From NCBI RefSeq assembly GCF_021513275.1, contig NZ_CP090978.1:4788501-4852500 (forward strand): 64,000 nucleotides of DNA, given 5' to 3'. Positions 56,404 through 64,000 of this stretch are shown one piece after another; the stretch's first letter is position 1, and each line of letters starts with the position of its first letter. Source of the DNA: Paenibacillus hexagrammi (lineage in GTDB: Bacteria; Bacillota; Bacilli; Paenibacillales; NBRC-103111). Position numbers and translations under genes: made by a program. Under the pieces are notes generated by a model. The model was not told the origin of the DNA, searched no databases, and saw only the letters and a program-made list of their open reading frames with translations.

Positions 56404-57528
56404 ATGCGCATTTTATATTTGGACTGCTTCTCCGGCATCAGCGGCGATATGACGTTGGGCGCCCTGGTTGACGCCGGTGCGGATCGTTCCTACATCGAAG
56501 AAGAGCTCAGCAAGATTAAGCTCGAGCCTTATTCGATGGAATGGAAGCGGGTCATCAAGCGCGGCATCTCCGCACTGAAGCTGGATGTCCTCCTTGACCC
56601 TGAGCACCCGCCGAAACATCATCGGCACTATTCCGAAATCGTGCAGGTGATCCAGCAAGCCGGGTTCAACGAACGTGTCACGGCTCTTAGCCTCGCCATC
56701 TTTGAAAAAATCGCCTTCGCCGAAGCGAAAATTCACGGCATTTCCGTAGAAAAGGTCCATTTTCACGAAGTGGGAGCCATTGACTCCATCGTTGATGTCA
56801 TTGGCGTTGCATTAGCAATTGATTCGTTGCAAATCGAGAAAATTTACGCCTCGCCGGTGCCGCTCGGCTCAGGGACGATACATATCGATCACGGCATTTA
56901 TCCGGTTCCCGCTCCGGCAACACTAGAGATGATGCGCGGTGTTCCCATCGCTTCTACGAACTACAGCCTAGAAATGACCACGCCTACCGGCGCAGGCATT
57001 ATCGCGGGAATCGTCGATGAATTCTCCAAGAGCTACCCGCCGATGATTGTAGATTCGATCGGTTACGGCGCAGGCACCAGAGACCTGCCGAAGCAACCGA
57101 ACGTATTGCGGGTAGTCATCGGCAAGACGGATCCCTACATCGGCAAATGGCAGATGACGCATGAGCATTTGCAGCATGAGCATGGACATTCGCACGTCCA
57201 CGAGGATCATCATCACCATCATCATGGACATGATCATGCTCACAGTCACTCGCATGACCACGAGCATGGACACGGACATGCTCACAATCACTCGCATGAG
57301 CACGATCACGGACACGGGCATGACCACAGCCATTCGCATGAGCACGATCATGGACACGAGCACGCTCACGGTCATTCACATGAGCACCGGCACGATGACG
57401 AGCATGATCACAATCACTCACACGAGCACGATCATGGTCACGAACACGCTCACGGTCATTCACATGAGCACCGGCACGATCACGAGCATGATCACGATCA
57501 TGCACATGGGCACTCACATAACCACTAG
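56404..57528 (+). CDS. larC: LarC N-terminal part (LarC1) with a giant His-rich tail
   Basis: Nickel-inserting cyclometallase component. Residues 1 to about 250 are the LarC1 domain (LYLDCFSGISGDMTLGALVD, VHFHEVGAIDSIVDVIG, PVPLGSGTI, TPTGAGIIAG). The remaining 120 or so residues are almost entirely His alternating with Asp, Glu, Gly, Ser and Ala, a large metal-holding tail. The frame ends at TAG 57526 without the LarC2 domain, which is encoded on the opposite strand just downstream. In lactobacilli larC1 and larC2 are joined by programmed frameshifting; that arrangement cannot apply here. Third gene of larE-larB-larC; larA is absent. Confidence 0.9.
   Translation: MRILYLDCFSGISGDMTLGALVDAGADRSYIEEELSKIKLEPYSMEWKRVIKRGISALKLDVLLDPEHPPKHHRHYSEIVQVIQQAGFNERVTALSLAIFEKIAFAEAKIHGISVEKVHFHEVGAIDSIVDVIGVALAIDSLQIEKIYASPVPLGSGTIHIDHGIYPVPAPATLEMMRGVPIASTNYSLEMTTPTGAGIIAGIVDEFSKSYPPMIVDSIGYGAGTRDLPKQPNVLRVVIGKTDPYIGKWQMTHEHLQHEHGHSHVHEDHHHHHHGHDHAHSHSHDHEHGHGHAHNHSHEHDHGHGHDHSHSHEHDHGHEHAHGHSHEHRHDDEHDHNHSHEHDHGHEHAHGHSHEHRHDHEHDHDHAHGHSHNH
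57340..57507. repeat. In-frame 84-bp tandem duplication in the His-rich tail of LarC1
   Basis: 57340-57423 and 57424-57507 are nearly identical 84-base units starting GAGCACGATCATGG, each 28 codons. The surrounding tail has shorter, irregular His-codon repeats (CAC/CAT), probably grown by slippage. Confidence 0.8.
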
Positions 57529-57536
57529 CATCACAA

Positions 57537-57573
57537 GGAACGCCTCTCCTGTCTATCAGGAAGAGGCGTTCTT
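57537..57573. terminator. Bidirectional terminator between larC1 and larC2
   Basis: GGAACGCCTC pairs with GAGGCGTTC around TCCTGTCTATCAGGAA. It overlaps the last codons of the minus-strand larC2. Confidence 0.7.
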
Positions 57574-58038
57574 CATTTCCAACATAAATTGTTTTCTTAC
57601 TTCATCATATACCAGCTTTAAGGGCACGCCAAACTGCTTCGCCACTTGCTCGCATTCTTTAAACTCAGGAGCATATTGTACAAGCTTACCTTGATGGTAG
57701 CCAACTTTGACCGTCATCGGGCCCCATTGGGTACTGACCTGCTTGAACTCCCTAGCCAAGCGATGGCAGGAAGCATGCAAATAACGAATACCAAGCGTCG
57801 TTGTTTCGGAGAAAATAATTTCTTCTACGGAATCCTGCTTCGCGGCATCAATTAAGACGTTCAGCATAATGCCCGGTCTGCCTTTTTTCATAATGATCGG
57901 AATGACATAGACATCATTAGCTCCACACTCAAACAGCTTGTCCATGATGTAAGACACCCACTCCGGATTCATATCGTCCAGATTTGCCTGAATGAGCAGC
58001 AAGTCCTTATCGACATGCTCCTCTCTATGATTGAACAT
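57556..58038 (-). CDS. LarC C-terminal domain (LarC2) as a separate, convergent gene
   Basis: 160 residues starting MFNHREEHVDKDLLLIQANL with NPEWVSYIMDKLFECGANDV, IPIIMKKGRPGIMLNVLID and TTTLGIRYLHASCHRLARE, the conserved content of the LarC C-terminal domain that binds the metal and catalyses nickel insertion. ATG at 58038 follows GAGGAGGGAACTGTC, an excellent independent ribosome site. It faces larC1 tail to tail with 27 bases between the stops. It is likely to work in trans with LarC1. Confidence 0.82.
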   Translation of the reverse strand: MFNHREEHVDKDLLLIQANLDDMNPEWVSYIMDKLFECGANDVYVIPIIMKKGRPGIMLNVLIDAAKQDSVEEIIFSETTTLGIRYLHASCHRLAREFKQVSTQWGPMTVKVGYHQGKLVQYAPEFKECEQVAKQFGVPLKLVYDEVRKQFMLEMKNASS

Positions 58039-58167
58039 GACAGTTCCCTCCTCGTACTCGCATCATACCAAATATACATGCCTAAGGAATCAACAGGCAA
58101 ACGCCTGGGATAAAAATTCCATGGAGGGCGCATCCTAACCATGAAGATTTCAGGAAGGATGGTAGGG

Positions 58168-59205
58168 ATGAAAAGCAGACAAATTTGGCCTCGGGTTCTC
58201 TTACTCAGCTTCCTTCTTACAGCAGAACCAGATTTGGGCAGTGTCCGCGCACATGCAACCAATAACGAAGCCGTGCCCGCATCAGTCAAAAATCACAAGC
58301 AAGCAGCGGTGCAGCGAATGGAATTGTTTGAGAAAACAGAAACCGTGACAGGTATTCCGTGGACGTATTTAGCGGCTGTGGATCAATATGAGCGCACGAT
58401 AAATACAGCCAGAAAAAGACCTCAACGGCAAGGACTGCTTCACATGTATTTTACGGAGTCGGACTGGAGCGGATTGTTAAATCCCGATCAGCAGGATAAC
58501 AATCCGAAGTCTATCACTTTGTTTCATGGATATGGACGCGACGGTTCAGGCGACAACATAGCGGACCGCGACAACGACTTGGATGTGCTCGCTGCAATGA
58601 CAGCGATTATGAGCAAGGAGGGCATCAGGGAGGACGATATAGACATCGGTTTGTGGAACTACTATCAGAATACCCGAAGTGTCCAGAGGATCAAGCAATT
58701 TGCCCGCATTTACCAAGCCTTCGGCACACTCGATTTGTCCGAGCACGCCTTCCCCCTTCCGATTCAAGCGGATTATTCGTACAGGAGCACTTGGGGAGCT
58801 AGCCGAGGTTGGGGAGGCTACAGGATTCATGAGGGCACCGACCTGTTTGCCCGGCACGGGGTACCCGTCCGCAGCACTTGTTACGGCATCATAGAAATCA
58901 AAGGCTGGAACCCTTATGGAGGCTGGAGAATCGGAATTCGGGATCTCGATAATATCTATCATTATTACGCACATCTTTCCGGGTTCCAAAAAGGCATTAA
59001 GGAGGGGGATGTCGTAAAGCCCGGACAAACACTCGGCTGGGTTGGCAGCTCCGGCTACGGCAAGCCCGGAACTTCCGGCAAATTCCCGCCCCATCTGCAC
59101 TTCGGCATGTACCGCGACAACGGCCTTACGGAGTGGAGCTTCGACCCTTATCCCTCTCTGCGCAGGTGGGAACGCGAAGAATCTGCCCGTAGAAAAAGCA
59201 AATAG
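58168..59205 (+). CDS. M23-family peptidase with N-terminal helical domain
   Basis: About 345 residues, exported (signal-like hydrophobic N terminus ending near VRAHA). Residues about 50-190 are a helical region (TGIPWTYLAAVDQYER ... GLWNYYQNTRSVQRIKQFAR) resembling lysozyme-like modules of spore-forming bacteria. The C-terminal LytM/M23 domain has the zinc pattern RIHEGTDLFA and PPHLHFGMY, so it should cut peptidoglycan stem peptides. The ATG at 58168 (AAGGATGGTAGGG) is preferred over 58141. Its exact role, perhaps in sporulation or germination, is inference. Confidence 0.8.
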   Translation: MKSRQIWPRVLLLSFLLTAEPDLGSVRAHATNNEAVPASVKNHKQAAVQRMELFEKTETVTGIPWTYLAAVDQYERTINTARKRPQRQGLLHMYFTESDWSGLLNPDQQDNNPKSITLFHGYGRDGSGDNIADRDNDLDVLAAMTAIMSKEGIREDDIDIGLWNYYQNTRSVQRIKQFARIYQAFGTLDLSEHAFPLPIQADYSYRSTWGASRGWGGYRIHEGTDLFARHGVPVRSTCYGIIEIKGWNPYGGWRIGIRDLDNIYHYYAHLSGFQKGIKEGDVVKPGQTLGWVGSSGYGKPGTSGKFPPHLHFGMYRDNGLTEWSFDPYPSLRRWEREESARRKSK

Positions 59206-59220
59206 CTCACACAGAGAAAT

Positions 59221-59246
59221 AGAAGCCGGCTCTACGGAGCCGGCTC
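59221..59246. terminator. Bidirectional hairpin between the M23 peptidase gene and yunB
   Basis: AGCCGGCTC, TACG, GAGCCGGCT with a T-rich plus-strand tail. It overlaps the yunB stop. Confidence 0.7.
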
Positions 59247-60031
59247 CGTTTGTTTCTTCTCTTCCGTCGTTACAGGCACATCGGCCTTAGGAACCGTGGT
59301 TGTGCTTGTTTGCGGCAGTGAAGGTATCGATAAGCTTGGTGCAGCAGCTGAGTCTTTAGCGTCTCCGACAGGATTGCCCTTGTTGTCAAAATAATACATA
59401 GGTACATCCCCAACGACTAGCGAATACGAAATCGGAATTTCCGTTTCGACGATTTCGGTATCCGAATCAAAGGGAATAATGACAGAAACTTCGGCGATGA
59501 TATGCACATACACTTCAAATAGTACCATATTGATGCCGGCATTTTGCGATCGTGTGCTCAGATCGACCTTCACGTTGCCTACAGGCAGCAATTTGATCGG
59601 AATTTCCGGTCCAAAGGATGCGAGAATGGCACTATTCAACGCCTGCCCCAGCGGGATGTGCTCCGATACGCTTTGGAGATTGTTAAGCTCCCCCTTACGG
59701 CATTGACCGTATCTCCTGTGATGCGCATATGCTCCGCATAGTTCAGCATGAAGCCTGTAATTTTCCCGTTACTGTCCAGTTTCCAGTCAATGAGCTGTTC
59801 AGCGTTAGCATTCTTGGCCACATGGTCGGCAATTGCGCTATTAATCGCCTCCGTAGCAATTTGCTTAATGCGCACTTTGGCCAGATTCATTAGCGGTGGG
59901 CGCAAATTGCGCTCAACGTACATAAATGATTGGACAACAAACAAGACAAGGATGAGAAGCACAATCAGCAGCACCTTCTTGCGGCTGGCTTTGGCTGTCG
60001 GCCGGCTTCTCCATCGTCGTCTTCGCAGCAT
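59232..60031 (-). CDS. yunB: Sporulation protein YunB (frameshifted)
   Basis: Membrane-anchored protein of about 265 residues made in the mother cell during sporulation in Bacillus. Basic N terminus, one membrane span (KKVLLIVLLILVLFVVQSF), then an extracytoplasmic domain. The frames join at a G5 run near 59689-59694: one missing G gives VNAVRGELNNLQSVSEHIPLG, followed by NSAILASFGPEIPIKLLPVG in the second frame. A Thr/Pro/Lys-rich tail of about 45 residues extends the C terminus. Confidence 0.85.
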
Positions 60032-60178
60032 TCGATCCCCTCCTTGCCCCGCTTGTCATACTACCACCTTATGCAAAACGGAGACAAAAAGAAGGCTGAC
60101 CGTGTTCACGGCCACCCTGTCAAGTGAACGGAAAGCTGTTGCCATACAACATGTGGCTCCCTTGTATTCCTCTATGAG

Positions 60179-60889
60179 CTATTCCATCATTAGTTCCAGC
60201 GACTGCCGGTTGATAATGAGAAGCTCTCCCTGATTAATGGTCAATATGCCGTCTTTCTTCAGCTTGTTCAAGTACCGGCTGACTGTTTCACGTGTGGTTC
60301 CGACCATCTTCGCCATATCTGAATGGGTCAAACGTATTTGAACGGAAACTCCTTTCTCCGTAGGTTGTCCATATCCGTCAGCAAGGCGAAGCAGCAGTGC
60401 GCTCAGACGATAGTTCACATCGCTTTTGCTGAGTTCCTGGAGCTTGGATTGAAGCTCTCTGATTTTTTGTCCCATCAGACGCATAATCTTGATAGCCAGA
60501 ACCGGATGGCTCAGAATAATACGTTCAAAATCCTTGATCGGAATGACGACCAGCTCCGAATCCTCCCCCGCTTCCGCCGTACCTGGATAAGGCGCCGTTT
60601 CGAACAGTCCTGCATGCGGGAACATCTCCCCTTCCGTCAGAAAAGAGACGATATATTCGTTCCCCTGCATATCGATTTTGTGCACTTTGACGACGCCTCG
60701 AAGGATAAAAAATACGGAGTGCCTCTCCTCCCCTTCCATAAACACCGTTGTTTTCGCAGGAAAGAAGCGGATCATGGAGATCTCCGCAATCATTTGCAGC
60801 TCCTGCTCATCCAGATCATGAAGCATGGGAATCTCACGGACAGCATCGATGACCCTTTTATTTACTTCCATCATGTCTTCTTTATACAA
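60179..60889 (-). CDS. Crp/Fnr-family transcription regulator
   Basis: 236 residues. Cyclic-nucleotide-binding fold (FFPAKTTVFMEGEERHSVFF, FILRGVVKVHKID, EGEMFPHAGLF) followed by a Crp-type helix-turn-helix (LTHSDMAKMVGTTRETVSRYLNKLKKDG). There is no N-terminal Cys cluster, so it is not a classic oxygen-sensing Fnr; the ligand is unknown. TTG at 60889 follows AAGGA; an ATG pair lies five codons later. It starts 17 bases after a chromate-transporter gene and is probably in its operon. Confidence 0.88.
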   Translation of the reverse strand: MYKEDMMEVNKRVIDAVREIPMLHDLDEQELQMIAEISMIRFFPAKTTVFMEGEERHSVFFILRGVVKVHKIDMQGNEYIVSFLTEGEMFPHAGLFETAPYPGTAEAGEDSELVVIPIKDFERIILSHPVLAIKIMRLMGQKIRELQSKLQELSKSDVNYRLSALLLRLADGYGQPTEKGVSVQIRLTHSDMAKMVGTTRETVSRYLNKLKKDGILTINQGELLIINRQSLELMME

Positions 60890-60906
60890 CTCGCTTCCTT
60901 CTCGAA

Positions 60907-61437
60907 TTAAAATAAAATGATGCCGGCAAGCCCCGATGCAACAATAACAGCAAAAGGGTGCAAATTATGCTTTAACACGCCGTACACCGAAGCGCCGCAG
61001 ATCAACAAAGTGCCAATTGTTGTCCACGACAGAGCATCCGCCCAACCAGAACCCAAACCAAAATGAAGAGCTGCATATGCGATGAAACCGGTAACGACCG
61101 GTTTTAATCCGTAAAATGAGTTTTTCACGAAGCGATGCTCATGCACTTTTTGAAAAAAAGCAGCCAGTAGGACGATAATTAGCAGCGATGGCAGCACCAT
61201 TCCGAATGTAGACAGGATTGCCCCTCCGATGCCTCCTGTCTCATAACCAATTAATGTAGCCGTATTGGTAGCAATGGGGCCCGGTGCCATACCGGCTAAC
61301 GAGACCACTTCTTGAAATCTTGCGGTATCCATCCAGCCATGCAGCAAAGTCTCATGCTCAATGACGGGAATGACGGCGTATCCGCCTCCGAATGAGATGC
61401 AGCCGATTTTAAAAAAGATGGCGAATAATTGCCACAT
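60907..61437 (-). CDS. Chromate transporter family protein, short form (second of pair)
   Basis: 176 residues, five or six membrane spans, with the CHR signature FFKIGCISFGGGYAVIPVIE at the N terminus and SLAGMAPGPIATNTATLIGY. Short-chain CHR proteins work as heterodimers of two adjacent half-size genes (YwrA/YwrB type) to export chromate or a related anion. It lies 23 bases after the other half. Confidence 0.9.
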   Translation of the reverse strand: MWQLFAIFFKIGCISFGGGYAVIPVIEHETLLHGWMDTARFQEVVSLAGMAPGPIATNTATLIGYETGGIGGAILSTFGMVLPSLLIIVLLAAFFQKVHEHRFVKNSFYGLKPVVTGFIAYAALHFGLGSGWADALSWTTIGTLLICGASVYGVLKHNLHPFAVIVASGLAGIILF

Positions 61438-61460
61438 CTCGCTCCCTCCTGCTCTCTAAA

Positions 61461-62095
61461 TTAAATGTAATACTCAGGAAACACAAGCTCAGTCTTGGCT
61501 CCCGTTTTGTTCGCTTTTTCTTTATACATGGCGATACCCATCAAGGATTTAATAACTCCCGTCAAAAGACCTGCTGCAATCCCCAGTGCAATGATAATAA
61601 TAGGATGAATCGATGTTGCAAGAAGCAATCCGAGCGATGCAATCCCGATTGCCACGGTGGTTTTATCCATGAAAGAAGCTTTGGCCATTCGGTAAGCGGC
61701 AATAAGAATAAGCGCAATAATACCGGCATGAATGCCTTTAAGAGCAGCCATAACTTTAGGAAGCGTATGGATATGGGAATAGACAAGACTTAGCGCCGAA
61801 ACAATGACAAGAGTCGGCAGCGTGATGCCGATTACAGCAAGGATTGCCCCGCTGATGCCGGAGAGTCGGTATCCGATGAAAGCCGCAGCATTGACACCAA
61901 CGCCTCCTGGCGCGGAGCCTGCAACTGAAATCAAATTCCCCATTTCGGCTGCTTCCATCCAGTTTCTTTTTTCACAATTTCGCGTTCGATGACCGGTATC
62001 ATGGCGTAGCCTCCGCCAAATGTGGTGGGACCAATCCGGCAGAATACCCAGAAAATAAGCATAAGCTTATGAAATCGTTCCTTAAACCTATTCAC
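61461..62095 (-). CDS. Chromate transporter family protein, short form (first of pair, frameshifted)
   Basis: About 210 residues with CRIGPTTFGGGYAMIPVIE near the N terminus, then SVAGSAPGGVGVNAAAFIGY. The N-terminal frame starts at GTG 62095 after AAAAGGAGAG and breaks at an A6 run near 61970-61976. One missing A gives IVKKRNWMEAAEMGNLISVAG. It forms a pair with the next gene, and the regulator gene follows: chr-chr-crp. Confidence 0.85.
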
Positions 62096-62332
62096 GCGTT
62101 TCTCACTCTCCTTTTCCCCATATTGCTATTATATAGTTCTATTATAGCAGCTTTATTTCATTCTGGAATAAAGTTAGCCCGGTTTTTGAATTCATAAATG
62201 CTTATCGTCCTAATTAGTTTGAATGATAATAGAGTATCTTGATCTATTGGGATTGCTTTGGATGAAATAACCGTTCATTGGAAATAATTCTATATAATAA
62301 GGACTGATTCTTCTATGAAATGAGATTAATCG

Positions 62333-62869
62333 ATGAATGAACTTAACGAACTACAAACTGCTTTAAGCGACGCCAGGTGGGTGTACTGGTATCAACATGT
62401 GTTTCTCTCGTGGCAGTGGCTTTTGCTGCTGCTGTTTACGGCGGTGCTGACTTTGGTCTGGGTCATGGCTGTAGACCGAATCCGTCTGCTTGCCATTGTC
62501 TTCTTTGGCTCATGCATATTTATAGCATCTCTAATAGCTGACTCTTTGGGAGGCGAGCTTCAGCTGTGGGATTATCCCAGCATGCTGCTGCCCTGGGGAC
62601 CGCGGATTATTTGTATTGATTGGTCGATTGCCATATTCTCCATGATGATTTATCAATTATTCACGAATTGGCTGTTATTTCTGGGGGCCGCAATTTGTTT
62701 GAGCGCCTTTTTCTCCTTTATTTTGGAGCCGCTCGCATCCGTTTGGGATATCTATCAGCTTTATGCTTGGGAATACTTATATTCCTTTCCCATCTACATA
62801 CTTCTCTTTCTCTTGGTAAAAGCAATTACTGATAAGATCGCAGCCGTGCAAAAACAACACTCCCACTAA
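62333..62869 (+). CDS. CBO0543-type membrane protein
   Basis: 178 residues with five membrane spans. The pattern of conserved aromatic residues (LQLWDYPSMLLPWGP, EPLASVWDIYQLYAWEYLYSFP) matches the CBO0543 family of spore-forming Firmicutes, of unknown function. It converges on the kamA-family gene. Confidence 0.7.
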   Translation: MNELNELQTALSDARWVYWYQHVFLSWQWLLLLLFTAVLTLVWVMAVDRIRLLAIVFFGSCIFIASLIADSLGGELQLWDYPSMLLPWGPRIICIDWSIAIFSMMIYQLFTNWLLFLGAAICLSAFFSFILEPLASVWDIYQLYAWEYLYSFPIYILLFLLVKAITDKIAAVQKQHSH

Positions 62870-62873
62870 AACA

Positions 62874-62896
62874 AAAAACCAGCTCCCAGAGCTGGT
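62874..62896 (-). terminator. Terminator of the kamA-family gene
   Basis: On the minus strand GACCAGCTC, TGG, GAGCTGGTT followed by TTTTTGTTTT, eight bases past the stop. Confidence 0.9.
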
Positions 62897-62903
62897 CAGC
62901 ACA

Positions 62904-64000
62904 CTATGAACATGAAACATTTCGCTGGCTTCTAACAGCAAGCTGAGGCATTGCGGGAAGCTCGTTAACGGATATAATATCGTTGGTCTTCTTGACCGGT
63001 TTCTCCCAATACTGCTCGCTTCCCGGAAGATCGTCAAACCATGCGGCGTCATCAGGGCAATCCAAAATCATAAACTTGCCGTACTGATCATCACGGGATT
63101 GATGATATTTCAAGTAGGCCTTGCCATCCTCAATCGCCAAAATCTCAATCTTGCCGGAGGTATGGCTCATGGACAAACGCACCCTTTTGCCTAGACCCGA
63201 TGTGCGAGCCTTGGCTTCCTCAACCAAACGGTACACCTCTGCAAGCGGCAGGACAAAGTCCCTGTTGCCCGCAACCGGACGGTTAATAAAGAAGTAATAC
63301 GGGGTTACACCGGCCCAGGACAGCTTATCCAGCAGCTCGGCCAGCACCTCAGGGCGGTCATTAATGCCCTTCAGCACAGGGGTTTGATTGACGACTATGG
63401 CTCCAGCTTGATGCAGAGCTTCGAAGGCTTTCTTCGCTTCAGCCGTAATTTCACGCGGATGATTGATATGCGCCATGACATAGATCCGTTTGTCAGCGCT
63501 GGAATGATTCCGAATCACTTCAAGCAGCTTCTCATCCTCATAGATCCGCATCGGATTGAAAACGGGTATTTTAGAGCCCAGACGGATAATTTTCACATGA
63601 TCAATTTCACGCAGCCTATGGAAGATCTTCTCTAACCGGGCTGTGCCTAGAATCAAGCTATCTCCGCCAGTTAGCAGCACATTATTGATTTCGGGATGCT
63701 CCGCAATATAATTCAAGCCCGCATCGACATCAGACGTCGCTTCATTCACATCATTGCGGAACAAGCGCTTGCGGAAGCAATACCTGCAGTAGGCGCCGCA
63801 CACTTCTGAAACGATCAGCAGTGCTGTCGTCCGGTACTTATGCTGGCAGCCCGGTACGACATAATTCGTATCCTCATCGGATGCATCCCACCGCCCATAC
63901 TCAGACAGCTCGCCTTCATTGGGAATGACTAGCTTCTTGATCGGATCATGGGGATCGTTCCAGTCGATCAATCGTAAATAATAATCGTTCACTCGAAACA
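62904..64000 (-). CDS. kamA: KamA-family lysine 2,3-aminomutase (5' end outside the window)
   Basis: Radical SAM, PLP-dependent aminomutase; at least 365 residues, with the start beyond the right edge (the frame is open past the GTG at 63992). The radical SAM cluster is CGAYCRYCFRKRLF. LLTGGDSLIL follows, and NQTPVLKGINDRPEVL with PYYFFINRPVAG is typical of the family. Homologues make beta-lysine from lysine or modify elongation factor P. The usual position for the N-terminal YYLRLIDWNDPHDPIKKLVIP segment fits the YodO/KamA type. Confidence 0.9.
   Translation of the reverse strand, partial: FRVNDYYLRLIDWNDPHDPIKKLVIPNEGELSEYGRWDASDEDTNYVVPGCQHKYRTTALLIVSEVCGAYCRYCFRKRLFRNDVNEATSDVDAGLNYIAEHPEINNVLLTGGDSLILGTARLEKIFHRLREIDHVKIIRLGSKIPVFNPMRIYEDEKLLEVIRNHSSADKRIYVMAHINHPREITAEAKKAFEALHQAGAIVVNQTPVLKGINDRPEVLAELLDKLSWAGVTPYYFFINRPVAGNRDFVLPLAEVYRLVEEAKARTSGLGKRVRLSMSHTSGKIEILAIEDGKAYLKYHQSRDDQYGKFMILDCPDDAAWFDDLPGSEQYWEKPVKKTNDIISVNELPAMPQLAVRSQRNVSCS

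Noticed and set aside
57340-57507. Regular repeats that could suggest a CRISPR array
   Set aside because: They are in-frame His-codon repeats inside larC1, without unique spacers between constant repeats and without cas genes.
56968-57517. Open frames antisense to and out of frame with the His-rich tail of LarC1
   Set aside because: The repeated GAC/CAC/GTC pattern keeps several frames open; the products are low-complexity shadows without ribosome sites.

Overview
The window looks like a chromosomal segment of an endospore-forming Firmicute, most likely Paenibacillus or a close relative. The evidence is the gene set: two alpha/beta-type small acid-soluble spore proteins, GerQ, YlbJ, YunB and SpoVB-type spore or envelope proteins, bacillithiol synthesis (BshA), a tRNA-Trp T-box, AGGAGG-type ribosome binding sites and frequent TTG/GTG starts. 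Base composition looks moderate (about half GC by eye). No rRNA, tRNA, CRISPR array, prophage or intact transposase gene was seen.

Layout. 1-11.4 kb, mostly minus strand: lipid flippase, ThuA-like protein, DUF456 protein, two HAD phosphatases, asparagine synthetase, class B penicillin-binding protein, a CvpA-like/transglutaminase membrane protein and small membrane proteins. 11.5-15.3 kb: MFS transporter, small Toprim protein, SCO1-type copper chaperone and heme O synthase CtaB. 15.5-25.4 kb: a nitrogen-scavenging island. The urease operon ureABCFGD (minus) is divergent from the urea ABC transporter urtABCDE (plus). The 277-bp gap between them holds two sequences that fit the GlnR/TnrA consensus exactly. 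25.6-38 kb: an orphan response regulator, gerQ, a YfhP-type membrane hydrolase, two spore proteins, bshA, T-box-controlled trpS, a permease, ilvD, RNase HI and a Fur-boxed iron-siderophore binding lipoprotein. 38-45.4 kb: a 52-residue peptide with a double-glycine leader, a chemotaxis receptor, an M3 peptidase, YycC, a diguanylate cyclase, a DUF2225 protein and a truncated haemoglobin. 45.6-54.5 kb: ylbJ, glucan phosphorylase, NAD kinase, a multi-PAS histidine kinase, yutD and lipA. 54.7-58 kb: nickel-pincer cofactor genes larE-larB-larC, with the C-terminal LarC domain on the opposite strand. 58-64 kb: an M23 peptidase, yunB, a chromate-transporter pair with a Crp/Fnr regulator, a CBO0543-type membrane protein and the start of a kamA-family radical SAM gene.

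Two kinds of dispersed palindromic DNA stand out. The first is a roughly 180-bp imperfect palindrome present in six intergenic places. At three of them it lies between two near-identical copies of a terminator-like hairpin whose sequence differs from locus to locus. The second is a 136-bp element with perfect 16-bp terminal inverted repeats just upstream of larE.

About a dozen conserved genes are broken by single-base indels, mostly in short homopolymers: the flippase, a HAD phosphatase, MFS, SCO1, urtB, rnhA, ylbJ (three times), glgP, nadK, the histidine kinase, larB, yunB and chrA. Several are normally essential or housekeeping genes. Residual sequencing error is therefore a better explanation than gene decay, and these are annotated as single genes with a noted frameshift.
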